Part shown: positions 1 to 8,096 of the stretch, in pieces
Position numbering within the stretch: position 1 is the first letter of the stretch
Layout: each line of letters starts with the position of its first letter
DNA from: UBA9647 sp049522195
GTDB taxonomy: Bacteria; Bacteroidota; Ignavibacteria; UBA10030
Direction of reading: 5' to 3'
Assembly: GCA_049522195.1 (NCBI GenBank)
Contig: JBEKOB010000003.1
Location: forward strand, 1 to 64,000
DNA: 64,000 bases
Position numbers and translations under genes: made by a program
The notes under the pieces: model-generated
What the model saw: only the letters and a program-made list of their open reading frames with translations
Told to the model about the DNA's origin: nothing
Database searches by the model: none

Positions 1-2
1 AG

Positions 3-203
3 GTTCCTTTCTATCCATTCCTCCCAGGTTTCTTCGTACTCTTCCTTCTCTTTATCACCTGCAATATCATTGTGACGCAGCCTGAGTCACTCCTGGTTGG
101 TGGCTGCATTCTTCTTGCCGGATATCCCGTCTTCCTCCTGCTGAGAAAAGTCTCAGTCAAGAAAGAAAGCGCGGATTCTTCTTCATCCCAAAAAACGGAG
201 TAA
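3..203 (+). CDS. C-terminal end of an APC-family amino acid permease (partial)
   Basis: The frame is open from base 3 to the TAA at 201-203 and encodes about 66 residues. The gene runs off the left edge of the window. It begins VPFYP-LPG-FF, followed by a hydrophobic stretch, a short QPES linker, a second hydrophobic stretch (GGCILLAGYPVFLLL), then a basic and serine-rich tail. A proline-rich PFYP-PG start, helix 11, P-x-S linker and helix 12 are typical of LAT/SteT-type amino acid permeases in the APC superfamily. Substrate cannot be judged from this fragment. No obvious terminator follows, and 204-407 holds no gene I can support. Confidence 0.7.
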   Translation, partial: VPFYPFLPGFFVLFLLFITCNIIVTQPESLLVGGCILLAGYPVFLLLRKVSVKKESADSSSSQKTE

Positions 204-407
204 ATCCAGTGCTGACATTGCTTGAGTTGGAAGTACTTAGACGTATAAGTCCACAAATTTGAGTTCCGATGTAATTCTAAGCATATTGCCGATGCCAAGA
301 GATTTGGGCTTATGCTCAATGTTTGCAGTGGAAGGCTAATGTATCGCACCTTGACTAACAAGTAACAGAAGTGAAATAAGCAATCCAATTATAATTCCGA
401 TGGAAAT

Positions 408-1169
408 ATGTTCGGCATTGCTGAAATTATAACGGGTGCGGCTTTTACGTTTTGTATTGGATGGTTTTTTGTTCATGCCGCGAAAAAGAAACCTCCCAAA
501 AAGAAATTGTTGTTTTGGGGGTCGTCTTCCCTCTTTTTTGTGTTGATCTGGGTTGCCATTCAGTACACACACGACAGGTATATGAAAACCGGAGAATCGG
601 TAAAATTAGATTCTCTGCCTACGCAAATCAAAAATAGTTTGGTTTCAGTAACAGATACATCCAAACCGACACCACCCAAAGACCCCGACAAATATTTCAA
701 GGCAATTCACAGGGCTAATCTTACGGTGCAGTTTGATGGCATCGTTTTTCCGGTTGACAAGGTACCGGTCGCCACGATAGTATTCGAGAACTCTGGAGAA
801 TCCGCTGCTAAATATGTCTATGAAATGTGTACCCTGGTTGAAGAGGATCCTCCAAATGCCATAGAAAACACTTATCGCAAAATGACGAAGGTTCTCGATA
901 GACACCAAAGGGATGGATACGATCTCGCTCCCCGAAAACCCCTCACCGTAACCTATAACAAACTGTTTATCCCCGGCGCTACGATCACGCAAGAGGACTC
1001 GGCTCGGTATGTGTTTTTGTCCGAACAACGAAAGTTGTCGCTGCTTGGAGCAATTCAGTACTATGACATTTTTGGCGATCGACATGTTAATTGGTATTGT
1101 TACTGGGTGCATGCGTACTCATCTGAATATCACTCGCATCAAAATCTACCGTTTCTAAAATCATATTGA
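408..1169 (+). CDS. Hypothetical membrane-anchored protein
   Basis: A 253-residue protein not assigned to a family. Residues 1-22 form one hydrophobic segment, followed by a basic stretch rich in KKPPKKK. A second hydrophobic segment covers about residues 34-51. The remaining ~200 residues are soluble and probably lie outside the membrane, starting with a proline/threonine-rich linker around residue 85. The central part alternates beta-like strands, including a FDGIVFPVDKVPVATIVFENSG run that suggests an Ig-like or beta-sandwich fold; this is inference only. A 41-residue reading frame begins two bases after the stop, so the two may be translated together. Confidence 0.55.
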   Translation: MFGIAEIITGAAFTFCIGWFFVHAAKKKPPKKKLLFWGSSSLFFVLIWVAIQYTHDRYMKTGESVKLDSLPTQIKNSLVSVTDTSKPTPPKDPDKYFKAIHRANLTVQFDGIVFPVDKVPVATIVFENSGESAAKYVYEMCTLVEEDPPNAIENTYRKMTKVLDRHQRDGYDLAPRKPLTVTYNKLFIPGATITQEDSARYVFLSEQRKLSLLGAIQYYDIFGDRHVNWYCYWVHAYSSEYHSHQNLPFLKSY

Positions 1170-1170
1170 G

Positions 1171-1296
1171 ATGAAAAAACTCAGACCAAAACCTAAGCCC
1201 AAGGAACCGACGTATGAGAAGCCACCGAAGCTCGAAATGAATTTCGAGGAGGCAATGCGCCGGATTGTTCGGGTTCCACCTCCAATTAAGAAGTGA
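1171..1296 (+). CDS. Small hypothetical protein, 41 residues
   Basis: Short frame from ATG 1171 to TGA 1294-1296, two bases after the stop of the upstream gene. The first half is very rich in Lys and Pro (KKLRPKPKPKEP). The second half is an amphipathic stretch (MNFEEAMRRIVRVPPP) with the look of the short helix-plus-proline tail found in many tiny bacterial proteins of unknown role. Close spacing to the upstream gene supports coupling. Its short length means chance cannot be excluded, but the composition is protein-like. Confidence 0.4.
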   Translation: MKKLRPKPKPKEPTYEKPPKLEMNFEEAMRRIVRVPPPIKK

Positions 1297-1383
1297 CCGA
1301 AAAACGTCGAACGGTCTTTATTCATAAAGTTCCCCGTCTGGGTTTGTCAAAGATATAGTCCCCTTCGACCATAATGCTTATTT

Positions 1384-1412
1384 TTGAATCGACATCTCTC
1401 TCATCCTATTGT
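1384..1412 (+). promoter_or_regulatory. Possible sigma70-type promoter upstream of the RACo-like gene
   Basis: TTGAAT (1384-1389), a 17-base spacer and TATTGT (1407-1412) lie 20 bases before the ATG at 1432. The spacing is ideal, but both hexamers are imperfect, so this is a weak call. Confidence 0.25.
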
Positions 1413-1431
1413 TCAGCAACACGCCTAAACT

Positions 1432-2970
1432 ATGCCTGATAATGTCCACATAACCCTTTTACCTCTCGGCCACCAGATCAGCGTGCAACGAGGGACACCG
1501 CTGAGAGACGTGTTGTTTCCCTACGGAGTTGAATTCCCGTGTGGAGGCAACGCAATATGCGAGGGATGCAAGATAAAAGTCATTTCAGGCAACCTTCCTC
1601 TGACGCAGGAGCAGGAACTCATGCTTTCCCGCAAAGAGGCAAATGAAGGGTGGAGGCTTGCCTGCCGCTGCAAGGCCGATGAGGATGTGACAATCGAGCT
1701 CGCGCAATGGGAAGCGAAAATCTTGTCAGATGAAAGCCGGTTCGAGTTTGCGCCGCGGGAGGGATTCGGTATCGCAATTGACCTTGGGACCACAACTCTC
1801 GCTGCGCAGCTGCTCGACCTCAAGAACGGAAATGTTCTTGCTGTTGAGACTGGTCTGAATGATCAGGGGCGATTCGGGGCAGACGTTATGAGCAGAGTAT
1901 TCTTCGCGGTGACAGAGCAGGGACAGCCGGCTCTTGAATCCGCCATCCGGCAGCAGCTGGGTGGCTTGGTTGAAAAACTCGTCGCCTCATCAAAAATTGA
2001 TTCCAGCCAGGTGCACGATGTTGTGATTGTGGGAAACACGGTCATGCACCATCTTTTCTCCGGTTTGGACGTCGGTCCGCTGGGGCAATACCCATTTGAG
2101 TCACCAACGATCGGACTTCAGAGCTTTGCGCCCTCTCAACTCGGATGGAATGCCATTCCGAATGCGATCGTCCGCTTTCTCCCTTGCCTCGGAAGTTTCG
2201 TGGGAAGTGATATCCTGGCAGGCATAATGGCGACGAATGTGCACAAGAGTGAATCGTTGGTCGGACTCATCGACCTGGGTACAAACGGGGAAATCGTCAT
2301 TGGAAATCGTGACAAGCTCCTGTTCTGTTCCACCGCAGCAGGCCCGGCATTTGAAGGTTCATGCATTTCGATGGGAATGCGAGCGACAACCGGAGCAATT
2401 GTACAGGTGCTTGGCGCCAACGGCTCGTTCAGTTGTCGTGTCCTCGGAAACGTTGAGCCGCGTGGAATCTGCGGGAGCGGACTTGTGGATGCTGTCGCGG
2501 TTGGCTTATCAGCACGGCGAATACGGGAGGACGGAAAAGTGCTTGACGAGACGGGTGTGTTCCCTCTCTGCCCGCCGGTGCAACTTACGCAAGGGGACAT
2601 TCGCGAGCTGCAGGTTGCGAAGGCAGCTATTGCCGCTGGTGTCCAGATTCTGGCGAAGGATCTTGGTGCGACCATAGGGGACATCACCAGAATCTACCTT
2701 GCAGGGGCATTCGGAAACTATATCGACCGGTCGAACGCATTCCGGATTGGCCTGCTACCCGTTCCGCCTGAAAAGATTCAACCGGCCGGAAATACGGCGT
2801 TGCTGGGCGCGAAGCTCGCTCTTTTCCAGACAGATCCGGAGATCTACGCAAACATCAAAAATCTTGGACGACATGTTGCATTGAACCTGGACGAACAATT
2901 CCAGGAAATTTTCATCAATGAGATGATGTTCCCCGAGTTGCCAGCTTCACCAGCTGTACCCATCGGATGA
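1432..2970 (+). CDS. RACo-like [2Fe-2S]/ASKHA-type reductive activator (DUF4445 family)
   Basis: A 512-residue protein. Residues 1-85 are a plant-type [2Fe-2S] ferredoxin domain with Cys37, Cys43, Cys46 and Cys78 (C-x5-C-x2-C-x31-C). From about residue 115 comes an actin/Hsp70-like (ASKHA) ATPase domain: GIAIDLGTTTLAAQLLD is the phosphate-1 loop and DLGTNGEI at about 279 is the second phosphate motif. This order matches RACo, which uses ATP to drive electrons to the Co(II) form of corrinoid proteins in acetyl-CoA-pathway and methyltransferase systems. No corrinoid protein or methyltransferase is next door, so the partner is unknown. The Mla-type transport genes follow after 12 bases and may be co-transcribed. 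Confidence 0.8.
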   Translation: MPDNVHITLLPLGHQISVQRGTPLRDVLFPYGVEFPCGGNAICEGCKIKVISGNLPLTQEQELMLSRKEANEGWRLACRCKADEDVTIELAQWEAKILSDESRFEFAPREGFGIAIDLGTTTLAAQLLDLKNGNVLAVETGLNDQGRFGADVMSRVFFAVTEQGQPALESAIRQQLGGLVEKLVASSKIDSSQVHDVVIVGNTVMHHLFSGLDVGPLGQYPFESPTIGLQSFAPSQLGWNAIPNAIVRFLPCLGSFVGSDILAGIMATNVHKSESLVGLIDLGTNGEIVIGNRDKLLFCSTAAGPAFEGSCISMGMRATTGAIVQVLGANGSFSCRVLGNVEPRGICGSGLVDAVAVGLSARRIREDGKVLDETGVFPLCPPVQLTQGDIRELQVAKAAIAAGVQILAKDLGATIGDITRIYLAGAFGNYIDRSNAFRIGLLPVPPEKIQPAGNTALLGAKLALFQTDPEIYANIKNLGRHVALNLDEQFQEIFINEMMFPELPASPAVPIG

Positions 2971-2982
2971 GGATGACATAAA

Positions 2983-3786
2983 ATGAACAGGGCCGTCCAA
3001 TCGGATGCTGCTCACCGGGTTTCCCCGTTCCGCTTCCTCTCACAGTTTCTCGAACGTGCGGGGAGCCTGACGGTGTTTTCTGCTCGGTTCTTCCCAAACG
3101 TCCTGATCCCACCGTACGAGTTAGGGGAAGTCGGACGTCACCTCGACGAACTGGGCGCGCGTTCGCTGCCCCTGGCCGGAATTACAGGCTTCATCGTAGG
3201 ATTGATCATTGCGATGCAGACTCGGCCGACTCTTTTCCGCTTCGGTGCAGATTCATTTTTGCCCGCGATGGTCGCCATCTCGTTTGTCCGTGAACTTGGT
3301 CCCGTCATTACCGCGCTGATTGTCGCCGGGCGTGTCAGTTCGGGCATTGGCGCCGAACTTGGCTCGATGCGCGTGACCGAGCAAATCGACGCGATGGAAG
3401 TGTCGGGCATCGACCCATACAAGTTCCTTGTCGTCACACGAGTGCTCGCTTGCATCATCCTCCAGCCCTTGTTGACTGCCATCGTCAATTCCGTAGGGCT
3501 CTTCGGATCGTACGTCGCCGTAGCCATCGAATCCAACATGTCGTGGCGTCTCTACTGGGACAGTGTGGTCCAGTCTCTGACCTTCGCTGACCTGGTCCCC
3601 GGACTAGCCAAGACTGCCATTTTTGGATTCATCATCGGGATCGTCGGATGTCATCAAGGATATAACGCCGAAGGAGGAACCGTTGGAGTCGGAAAGGCTT
3701 CGACAACCGCTGTCGTGCTGTCGTCGATGCTGATCATTTTCGTTGATATGATTCTCGTGAAGCTCACTGTGGTCATATGGCCTTGA
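2983..3786 (+). CDS. mlaE: MlaE/YrbE-family ABC transporter permease
   Basis: A 267-residue integral membrane protein and the permease of an MCE-type lipid transporter. The segment LGARSLPLAGITGFIVGLIIAMQT and the strongly conserved VRELGPVITALIVAGRVSSGIGAELGSMRVTEQIDAME region are hallmarks of MlaE/TGD1-like permeases. It probably sits in the inner membrane and moves phospholipids between inner and outer membranes together with the ATPase and MCE protein encoded next. Its stop overlaps the start of the ATPase gene by 10 bases, showing translational coupling. The direction of lipid movement cannot be told from sequence. Confidence 0.9.
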   Translation: MNRAVQSDAAHRVSPFRFLSQFLERAGSLTVFSARFFPNVLIPPYELGEVGRHLDELGARSLPLAGITGFIVGLIIAMQTRPTLFRFGADSFLPAMVAISFVRELGPVITALIVAGRVSSGIGAELGSMRVTEQIDAMEVSGIDPYKFLVVTRVLACIILQPLLTAIVNSVGLFGSYVAVAIESNMSWRLYWDSVVQSLTFADLVPGLAKTAIFGFIIGIVGCHQGYNAEGGTVGVGKASTTAVVLSSMLIIFVDMILVKLTVVIWP

Positions 3787-4505
3787 TTGAAATCCGAAAC
3801 CTCTCCAAGTCATTCGAGGACAACCACGTCCTGCGTGGGATAGATCTCGACGTCGAGCAGGGCTCGACAATCGTGATCCTGGGCAAGAGCGGAACAGGAA
3901 AGAGCGTCCTGCTGAAAATAATCATCGGGCTGATCAGCCCCGATACTGGCAGCATCCGGATCGGCAATGGTGAAGTGGTTGGGATGAAACGCAAAGAATT
4001 GAACGAGCTTCGCCACTCGATGGGCTATCTGTTTCAGGGAGCGGCACTGTACGATTCCATGAGCGTGAGGGAGAATCTGGCTTTTCCTCTGGTGAGAAAG
4101 GAGAAGCTCGATGGTGACGAACTGGAAGCGAGGATCGTCGACCAGCTCCGTCTCGTGGGCTTGCTGGACGCAATTGACAAGATGCCGGCGGAGCTTTCAG
4201 GAGGCATGAAGAAGCGCATTGGCCTGGCCCGTGCCCTGATAACGAATCCGAGGATCATGTTCTATGATGAACCGACGACCGGACTTGATCCGATAACGTC
4301 GCGTGAGATCAGCTATCTAATGAAAAGTTTGCAGGAGCGGTACCAGCCGACGTCGATTGCTGTGACGCATGATATGCAGTGTGCTCGCATCATTGCGGAC
4401 ACCGCAGCGATCTTGCACGACGGCTTGCTGGATCAACGTGGTACCATTGAATCCCTCGAGCAGTCTCAGGATCCGGCAGTGCGAAGCTTCTTTGCAACAG
4501 AATAG
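3777..4505 (+). CDS. mlaF: MlaF-type ABC transporter ATPase
   Basis: A 242-residue ATPase subunit of the MCE lipid transporter. Walker A is GKSGTGKSVL near residue 38, the signature is LSGGMKKRIGLARAL near 140, and Walker B is FYDEPTTGLDP near 162, followed by the H-loop VTHD near 198. The M-K-K-R in the signature motif is typical of MlaF/TTG2A ATPases. The start overlaps the permease gene and the MCE gene begins 9 bases after its stop, so the three form one operon. Confidence 0.92.
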   Translation: MALIEIRNLSKSFEDNHVLRGIDLDVEQGSTIVILGKSGTGKSVLLKIIIGLISPDTGSIRIGNGEVVGMKRKELNELRHSMGYLFQGAALYDSMSVRENLAFPLVRKEKLDGDELEARIVDQLRLVGLLDAIDKMPAELSGGMKKRIGLARALITNPRIMFYDEPTTGLDPITSREISYLMKSLQERYQPTSIAVTHDMQCARIIADTAAILHDGLLDQRGTIESLEQSQDPAVRSFFATE

Positions 4506-4514
4506 GGGGTACGT

Positions 4515-5591
4515 ATGAGCAGAAGAAGTTCTTTGATACGCGTTGGGATCTTCGTGATACTTGGGGGAGCAGCCGTCGTCGTCGGAATCTTTCTGGTCGG
4601 CAAGGAAGAGGGTCTTTTTCGAGAGAGCTTCCATGTCAGTTCCTACTTCAATACAATTGAAGGTCTCCGTACGGGTGCTTCCGTCCGGCTGTCAGGTGTG
4701 GATGTCGGGATCGTTGATAAGATCACGATTGCCCCCCAAAACAACAAGGTTCGGATTGATCTCAAGCTTCGAAAGGGAGTGAAGAGCTTTATCAAAAAGG
4801 ATTCCTACGCAGCAATCGAACAAGAAGGTCTGGTGGGGAGTAAGTATGTCTCGCTGAGTGTCGGAAGTTCGGGATCTGATGAGGTAAGCGATGGGGACAT
4901 CCTCCTGAGCAAAGAACCATTCCGGCTCTCGGTGATCATCGAGGATGCTCAAGGGATGATTGCCAATACGCGCCAGGCGACCGCTGAATTCACTAGAATC
5001 CTGGCAGCTGTCAATGCCGGCCATGGTACGCTCGGCAAGCTGATTACGGATGAAGATGTCTACAACGCTCTGAAGCGCGCTACTGCTCAGGCCGACTCCA
5101 GCCTTCGCAAAACGGCCGAAGAATTCGCGAATATACCCAAGTTCATCAGCGGCGTAAGCGAGAACCTCTATGGGGTTACAAGAAATGTCGAGAAGTTGCT
5201 CTTCGATGTCGATTCAACTGTCGTGAATGTGAGAGATATCGTGGGAAAGATCAACAAGGGTGAAGGGACCCTGGGGGCTCTGGTCGTTGAGCGCAACATT
5301 TATGACAGCCTGATGGTCATTGTCCGAAAAGGAATCTCGATGGCGGAGGCCGCGAGAGACGGTGCCGATAGATTTGATGAGAATATGGAGGCGTTGCGGC
5401 ACAACTGGTTTTTCAAGGGGTATTTTGAAGACAGGGGATACTGGGACAAGGCGGAATACGAGAAGGAACTCGACGCGAAGATCGCTGAGTTGAAGAAACT
5501 GGAGGAGAAATTGAACAAACAATCCGAGGAGTTGAAGGTGAGGGAAGAGCAGCTCCGAAAGTGGGAAGAGTCGTTGCCCAAGAAACAATAG
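4515..5591 (+). CDS. mlaD: MCE/MlaD-family lipid-transport substrate-binding protein with a coiled-coil tail
   Basis: A 358-residue protein. One transmembrane helix lies at residues 9-29. The MCE domain (about 36-115) contains YFNTIEGLRTGASVRLSGVDVG and the EGLVGSKYVSLSVG strand. Two similar helical stretches follow (GHGTLGKLITDEDVYNAL and GEGTLGALVVERNIYDSL). The last 60 residues are a charged coiled coil rich in Glu and Lys. MCE proteins form hexameric rings in the periplasm that bind lipid. The gene stands last in the permease-ATPase-MCE operon. A small lipoprotein or outer-membrane partner (MlaA, MlaB or MlaC) is not seen nearby. Confidence 0.88.
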   Translation: MSRRSSLIRVGIFVILGGAAVVVGIFLVGKEEGLFRESFHVSSYFNTIEGLRTGASVRLSGVDVGIVDKITIAPQNNKVRIDLKLRKGVKSFIKKDSYAAIEQEGLVGSKYVSLSVGSSGSDEVSDGDILLSKEPFRLSVIIEDAQGMIANTRQATAEFTRILAAVNAGHGTLGKLITDEDVYNALKRATAQADSSLRKTAEEFANIPKFISGVSENLYGVTRNVEKLLFDVDSTVVNVRDIVGKINKGEGTLGALVVERNIYDSLMVIVRKGISMAEAARDGADRFDENMEALRHNWFFKGYFEDRGYWDKAEYEKELDAKIAELKKLEEKLNKQSEELKVREEQLRKWEESLPKKQ

Positions 5592-5608
5592 TACATTCTC
5601 GATGGATT

Positions 5609-5640
5609 GCAACGCGAAGCTCGCAGCTTTGCGTCGTTGC
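5609..5640 (+). terminator. Hairpin after the MCE operon, possible terminator
   Basis: GCAACGCGAAGCT and AGCTTTGCGTCGTTGC face each other across a 3-base loop with one bulge and a G-T pair. It begins 18 bases after the operon's stop. There is no clean T-run, so termination is not certain. Confidence 0.35.
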
Positions 5641-5674
5641 ATCTCTTCCTGATCTTGAGTATTCTTTCAAAGGT

Positions 5675-5692
5675 TTCCTGACCGATCAGGAA
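5675..5692. repeat. Perfect inverted repeat upstream of hypE
   Basis: TTCCTGA, a 4-base loop CCGA, then TCAGGAA. It lies 50 bases before the chosen hypE start. It could be an operator or the base of a small hairpin; no known consensus fits. Confidence 0.3.
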
Positions 5693-5742
5693 TGGTAAAG
5701 GGGCAGGTGACAGGTTCTATTGAAAACGGTGGACGGAGTCAT

Positions 5743-6822
5743 ATGGCAGAGAGCAAGAAGAAGGTTGAAGAGTTGAATCTGATGACGGGATTGGCCTGTC
5801 CAATTCCGATATCGGATTACCCACAGGTGTTGCTTGCCCACGGCGGTGGAGGCAAACTGAGTCAGCAAATCATTCAAAAGATGGTCGTGCCGCAATTCAA
5901 GAATGAGCTGCTCGAGCCGCTGCATGATGGCGCGGTGTTCACGATCAACGGTACCCGATTGGCCTTCTCCACAGATTCTTACGTGATCAATCCTATTTTC
6001 TTTCCCGGGGGCGACATCGGGGAACTGGCAGTCAATGGGACTGTGAACGACCTGGCAATGTGCGGTGCCCGGCCAATGTATCTGTCGGCAGCGTTTATCA
6101 TCGAAGAAGGATTTGCGATGGATGACCTGTGGAAGGTCATCCAGTCAATGCAGAGTGCGGCGGTCAGGGCTGGGGTTCAGCTGGTGACAGGTGACACGAA
6201 GGTGGTTGATCGTGGGAAGGGGGATAAGATCTTTATCAATACCTCAGGTGTCGGCATTGTTGATGCAGGGGTTCAGATCGGATCTCAGAATGCACGAGTG
6301 GGCGATGTCATTATCATCAGCGGTCCGATCGCAGTCCACGGCATCGCTATTATGTCGGTACGCGAAGGACTGGAATTTGAATCGCAGATAAAGAGCGACA
6401 CGGCCGCTCTGAATCATCTTGTTCAGTCGATGTTGAAAGCCAGCAAGCAGGTTCACGTACTTCGGGATCCTACACGCGGTGGAGTCGCCAGCTCACTCAA
6501 TGAGATTGCTGAATCGTCGAATGTAGGAATGATGATCTACGAGGAACGAATCCCAATCGCTGAACCTGTTCGTGGTGCGTGCGAAATACTTGGTCTGGAT
6601 CCCCTTTACGTTGCAAACGAAGGGAAACTCCTCGCGTTTGTGGCCCCGGAGGATGCGGATGCGGTCCTTTCTGCGATGAGAAACGATCCCTTGGGAAAAG
6701 AATCCGCCGTAGTCGGGGAAGTCGTCGCAGGGCACAAAGGGACTGTCGTCATGAAAACATCGATTGGTGGCTCCCGCGTTGTCGACATGTTGTCCGGTGA
6801 GCAGCTTCCGAGGATTTGTTAG
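5743..6822 (+). CDS. hypE: Hydrogenase expression/formation protein HypE
   Basis: A 359-residue AIR-synthase-like ATPase that dehydrates a C-terminal thiocarboxamide to thiocyanate, supplying the CN ligands of [NiFe]-hydrogenase. The N-terminal HGGGGKLSQQ loop, FSTDSYVINPIFFPGGDIG, the NDLAMCGARP segment and DPTRGGVASSLNEIA are family hallmarks. It ends in PRIC, the conserved C-terminal Cys that carries the carbamoyl group. I chose the ATG at 5743 because GGACGGAG lies just upstream; an in-frame ATG at 5692 would add 17 unconserved residues. No other hyp gene or hydrogenase subunit is in the window. Confidence 0.92.
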   Translation: MAESKKKVEELNLMTGLACPIPISDYPQVLLAHGGGGKLSQQIIQKMVVPQFKNELLEPLHDGAVFTINGTRLAFSTDSYVINPIFFPGGDIGELAVNGTVNDLAMCGARPMYLSAAFIIEEGFAMDDLWKVIQSMQSAAVRAGVQLVTGDTKVVDRGKGDKIFINTSGVGIVDAGVQIGSQNARVGDVIIISGPIAVHGIAIMSVREGLEFESQIKSDTAALNHLVQSMLKASKQVHVLRDPTRGGVASSLNEIAESSNVGMMIYEERIPIAEPVRGACEILGLDPLYVANEGKLLAFVAPEDADAVLSAMRNDPLGKESAVVGEVVAGHKGTVVMKTSIGGSRVVDMLSGEQLPRIC

Positions 6823-7175
6823 TCCTAGGAAACGTTGACAAATTCAACATGACGTGTTGAATGATTCATCTACATACATGGACATTATCTGACAACAACT
6901 TAGGCAATTCTGAACACATCCTCTGAACGGACTGTTGTATTAGTCACCACATCCCCCCTGTTCAATCTTCACCACTCTCAGACACCCCACTAAGTTATTG
7001 TGACTCTTATACTTGGACTTGTCAGCCGTGAGAACCTCCCCGTCTGACTGGCACGGAATTGTATGATGAATTCCGTTAGGTGTTTCTCTGCAGATACTGA
7101 GTTCTTTCTTCATTTCTCGTCGGCTGCAGAAGATCTCTCACGGCGATTCCAGTTCAAGAGAAAAGGGACCTTTCC
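6823..7175. other. Intergenic region between hypE and the ferredoxin/cytochrome operon
   Basis: 353 bases with no supported gene. It holds a perfect 8-base inverted repeat (ATTCAACA, loop TGACG, TGTTGAAT at 6842-6862), 20 bases after hypE, with no T-run behind it. At 7049-7062 there is a sequence resembling a -24/-12 promoter, but with one base too few between GG and GT. The promoter of the 7176 operon should be here but I cannot name it with confidence. Confidence 0.4.
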
Positions 7176-8096
7176 TTGAAATCAGACGATAGCAAGAACG
7201 TGCATCCAAGGCGAGCTTTCCTAAAGGCCGCCATGCTCACCACGGCCGCCGCGGCCGCGCCGGAATTTGCCCACGCTGGTTCATCCAGAATTCCCCCAGC
7301 GGATAGGATGGGAGTGCTCGTTGACCTCACCGCTTGTGTGGGTTGCCGAAGCTGTGAAGTTGCCTGTAAGAAGGCCCATGGTCTTCCTACGGGTTCGGAT
7401 AACCTCGTGCCATCCGACGTGCACGTTCCCGAACGTCGACGGCCAGATCCGGGGTCACTGACTGTTGTAAACGAATACAAGAGCTCAACCGGCTCTTCAC
7501 CCCCGATATTTGTCAAAGTCCAGTGCATGCATTGTGACTACCCATCTTGTGAGTCTGCTTGTATCGTCGGAGCGATTACCAAGAAAGAAGGGGGCGAGGT
7601 ACTCTGGGACACTGACATGTGCATTGGGTGTCGCTATTGCATGGTTGCGTGCCCGTTCCAGATTCCAGCGTTCCAATTTGACACCGCACTAAAGCCCGAC
7701 ATTGTGAAGTGCGACTTCTGCTTCCAACGAAGGAAACAAGGTGGGGTACCAGCATGCGTCGAAATTTGTCCGATGGAAGTACTCACATATGGACGACGAT
7801 CGACCCTGCTCGAGGTAGCGAGGAAGAAGATAGAAAACTACCCCGACCGATACAGCAATCACATCTACGGTGAGCTCGAGGCAGGGGGCACCTCGTGGAT
7901 GTACATTTCGAAAGCTGATTTCAAAGATCTCCAATTTCCTGATCTCAAGAAAGACCCAATGCCTGGAACAAGCGAATCCATTCAGCATGGCATTTTTGCG
8001 TACTTCGTTCCTCCTATCTCATTGTATGCACTCCTGGGAGGACTCATGTGGATCACGAAAAACCGCAGAACATCCGAGGAGGAAATGGGCGAATGA
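7176..8096 (+). CDS. Tat-exported HybA-like four-cluster ferredoxin subunit
   Basis: A 306-residue protein starting at TTG 7176, with AAAAGGGA eight bases upstream. PRRAFLK at residues 11-17, followed by an alanine-rich stretch, is a twin-arginine signal. Four Cys clusters follow: CVGCRSCEVAC, CMHCDYPSCESAC, CIGCRYCMVAC and CDFC-x10-CVEIC, enough for four [4Fe-4S] centres as in HybA, DmsB or NrfC. A C-terminal hydrophobic helix (YFVPPISLYALLGGLMWI) anchors it, as in E. coli HybA. Its stop overlaps the ATG of the next gene (ATGA). It probably carries electrons between the quinone-reactive membrane subunit and the multihaem cytochrome; direction unknown. Confidence 0.88.
   Translation: MKSDDSKNVHPRRAFLKAAMLTTAAAAAPEFAHAGSSRIPPADRMGVLVDLTACVGCRSCEVACKKAHGLPTGSDNLVPSDVHVPERRRPDPGSLTVVNEYKSSTGSSPPIFVKVQCMHCDYPSCESACIVGAITKKEGGEVLWDTDMCIGCRYCMVACPFQIPAFQFDTALKPDIVKCDFCFQRRKQGGVPACVEICPMEVLTYGRRSTLLEVARKKIENYPDRYSNHIYGELEAGGTSWMYISKADFKDLQFPDLKKDPMPGTSESIQHGIFAYFVPPISLYALLGGLMWITKNRRTSEEEMGE

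Noticed and set aside
6842..6862. ATTCAACA-N5-TGTTGAAT as an FNR or CRP box
   Set aside because: It fits neither TTGAT-N4-ATCAA nor TGTGA-N6-TCACA, and it sits beside the hypE stop, far from the next gene.
7049..7062. TGGCACGGAATTGT resembling a sigma54 promoter before the HybA-like gene
   Set aside because: GG and GT are 9 bases apart instead of the required 10. It is close to the 30943 site apart from one missing base, so a sequencing error or decayed site cannot be excluded.
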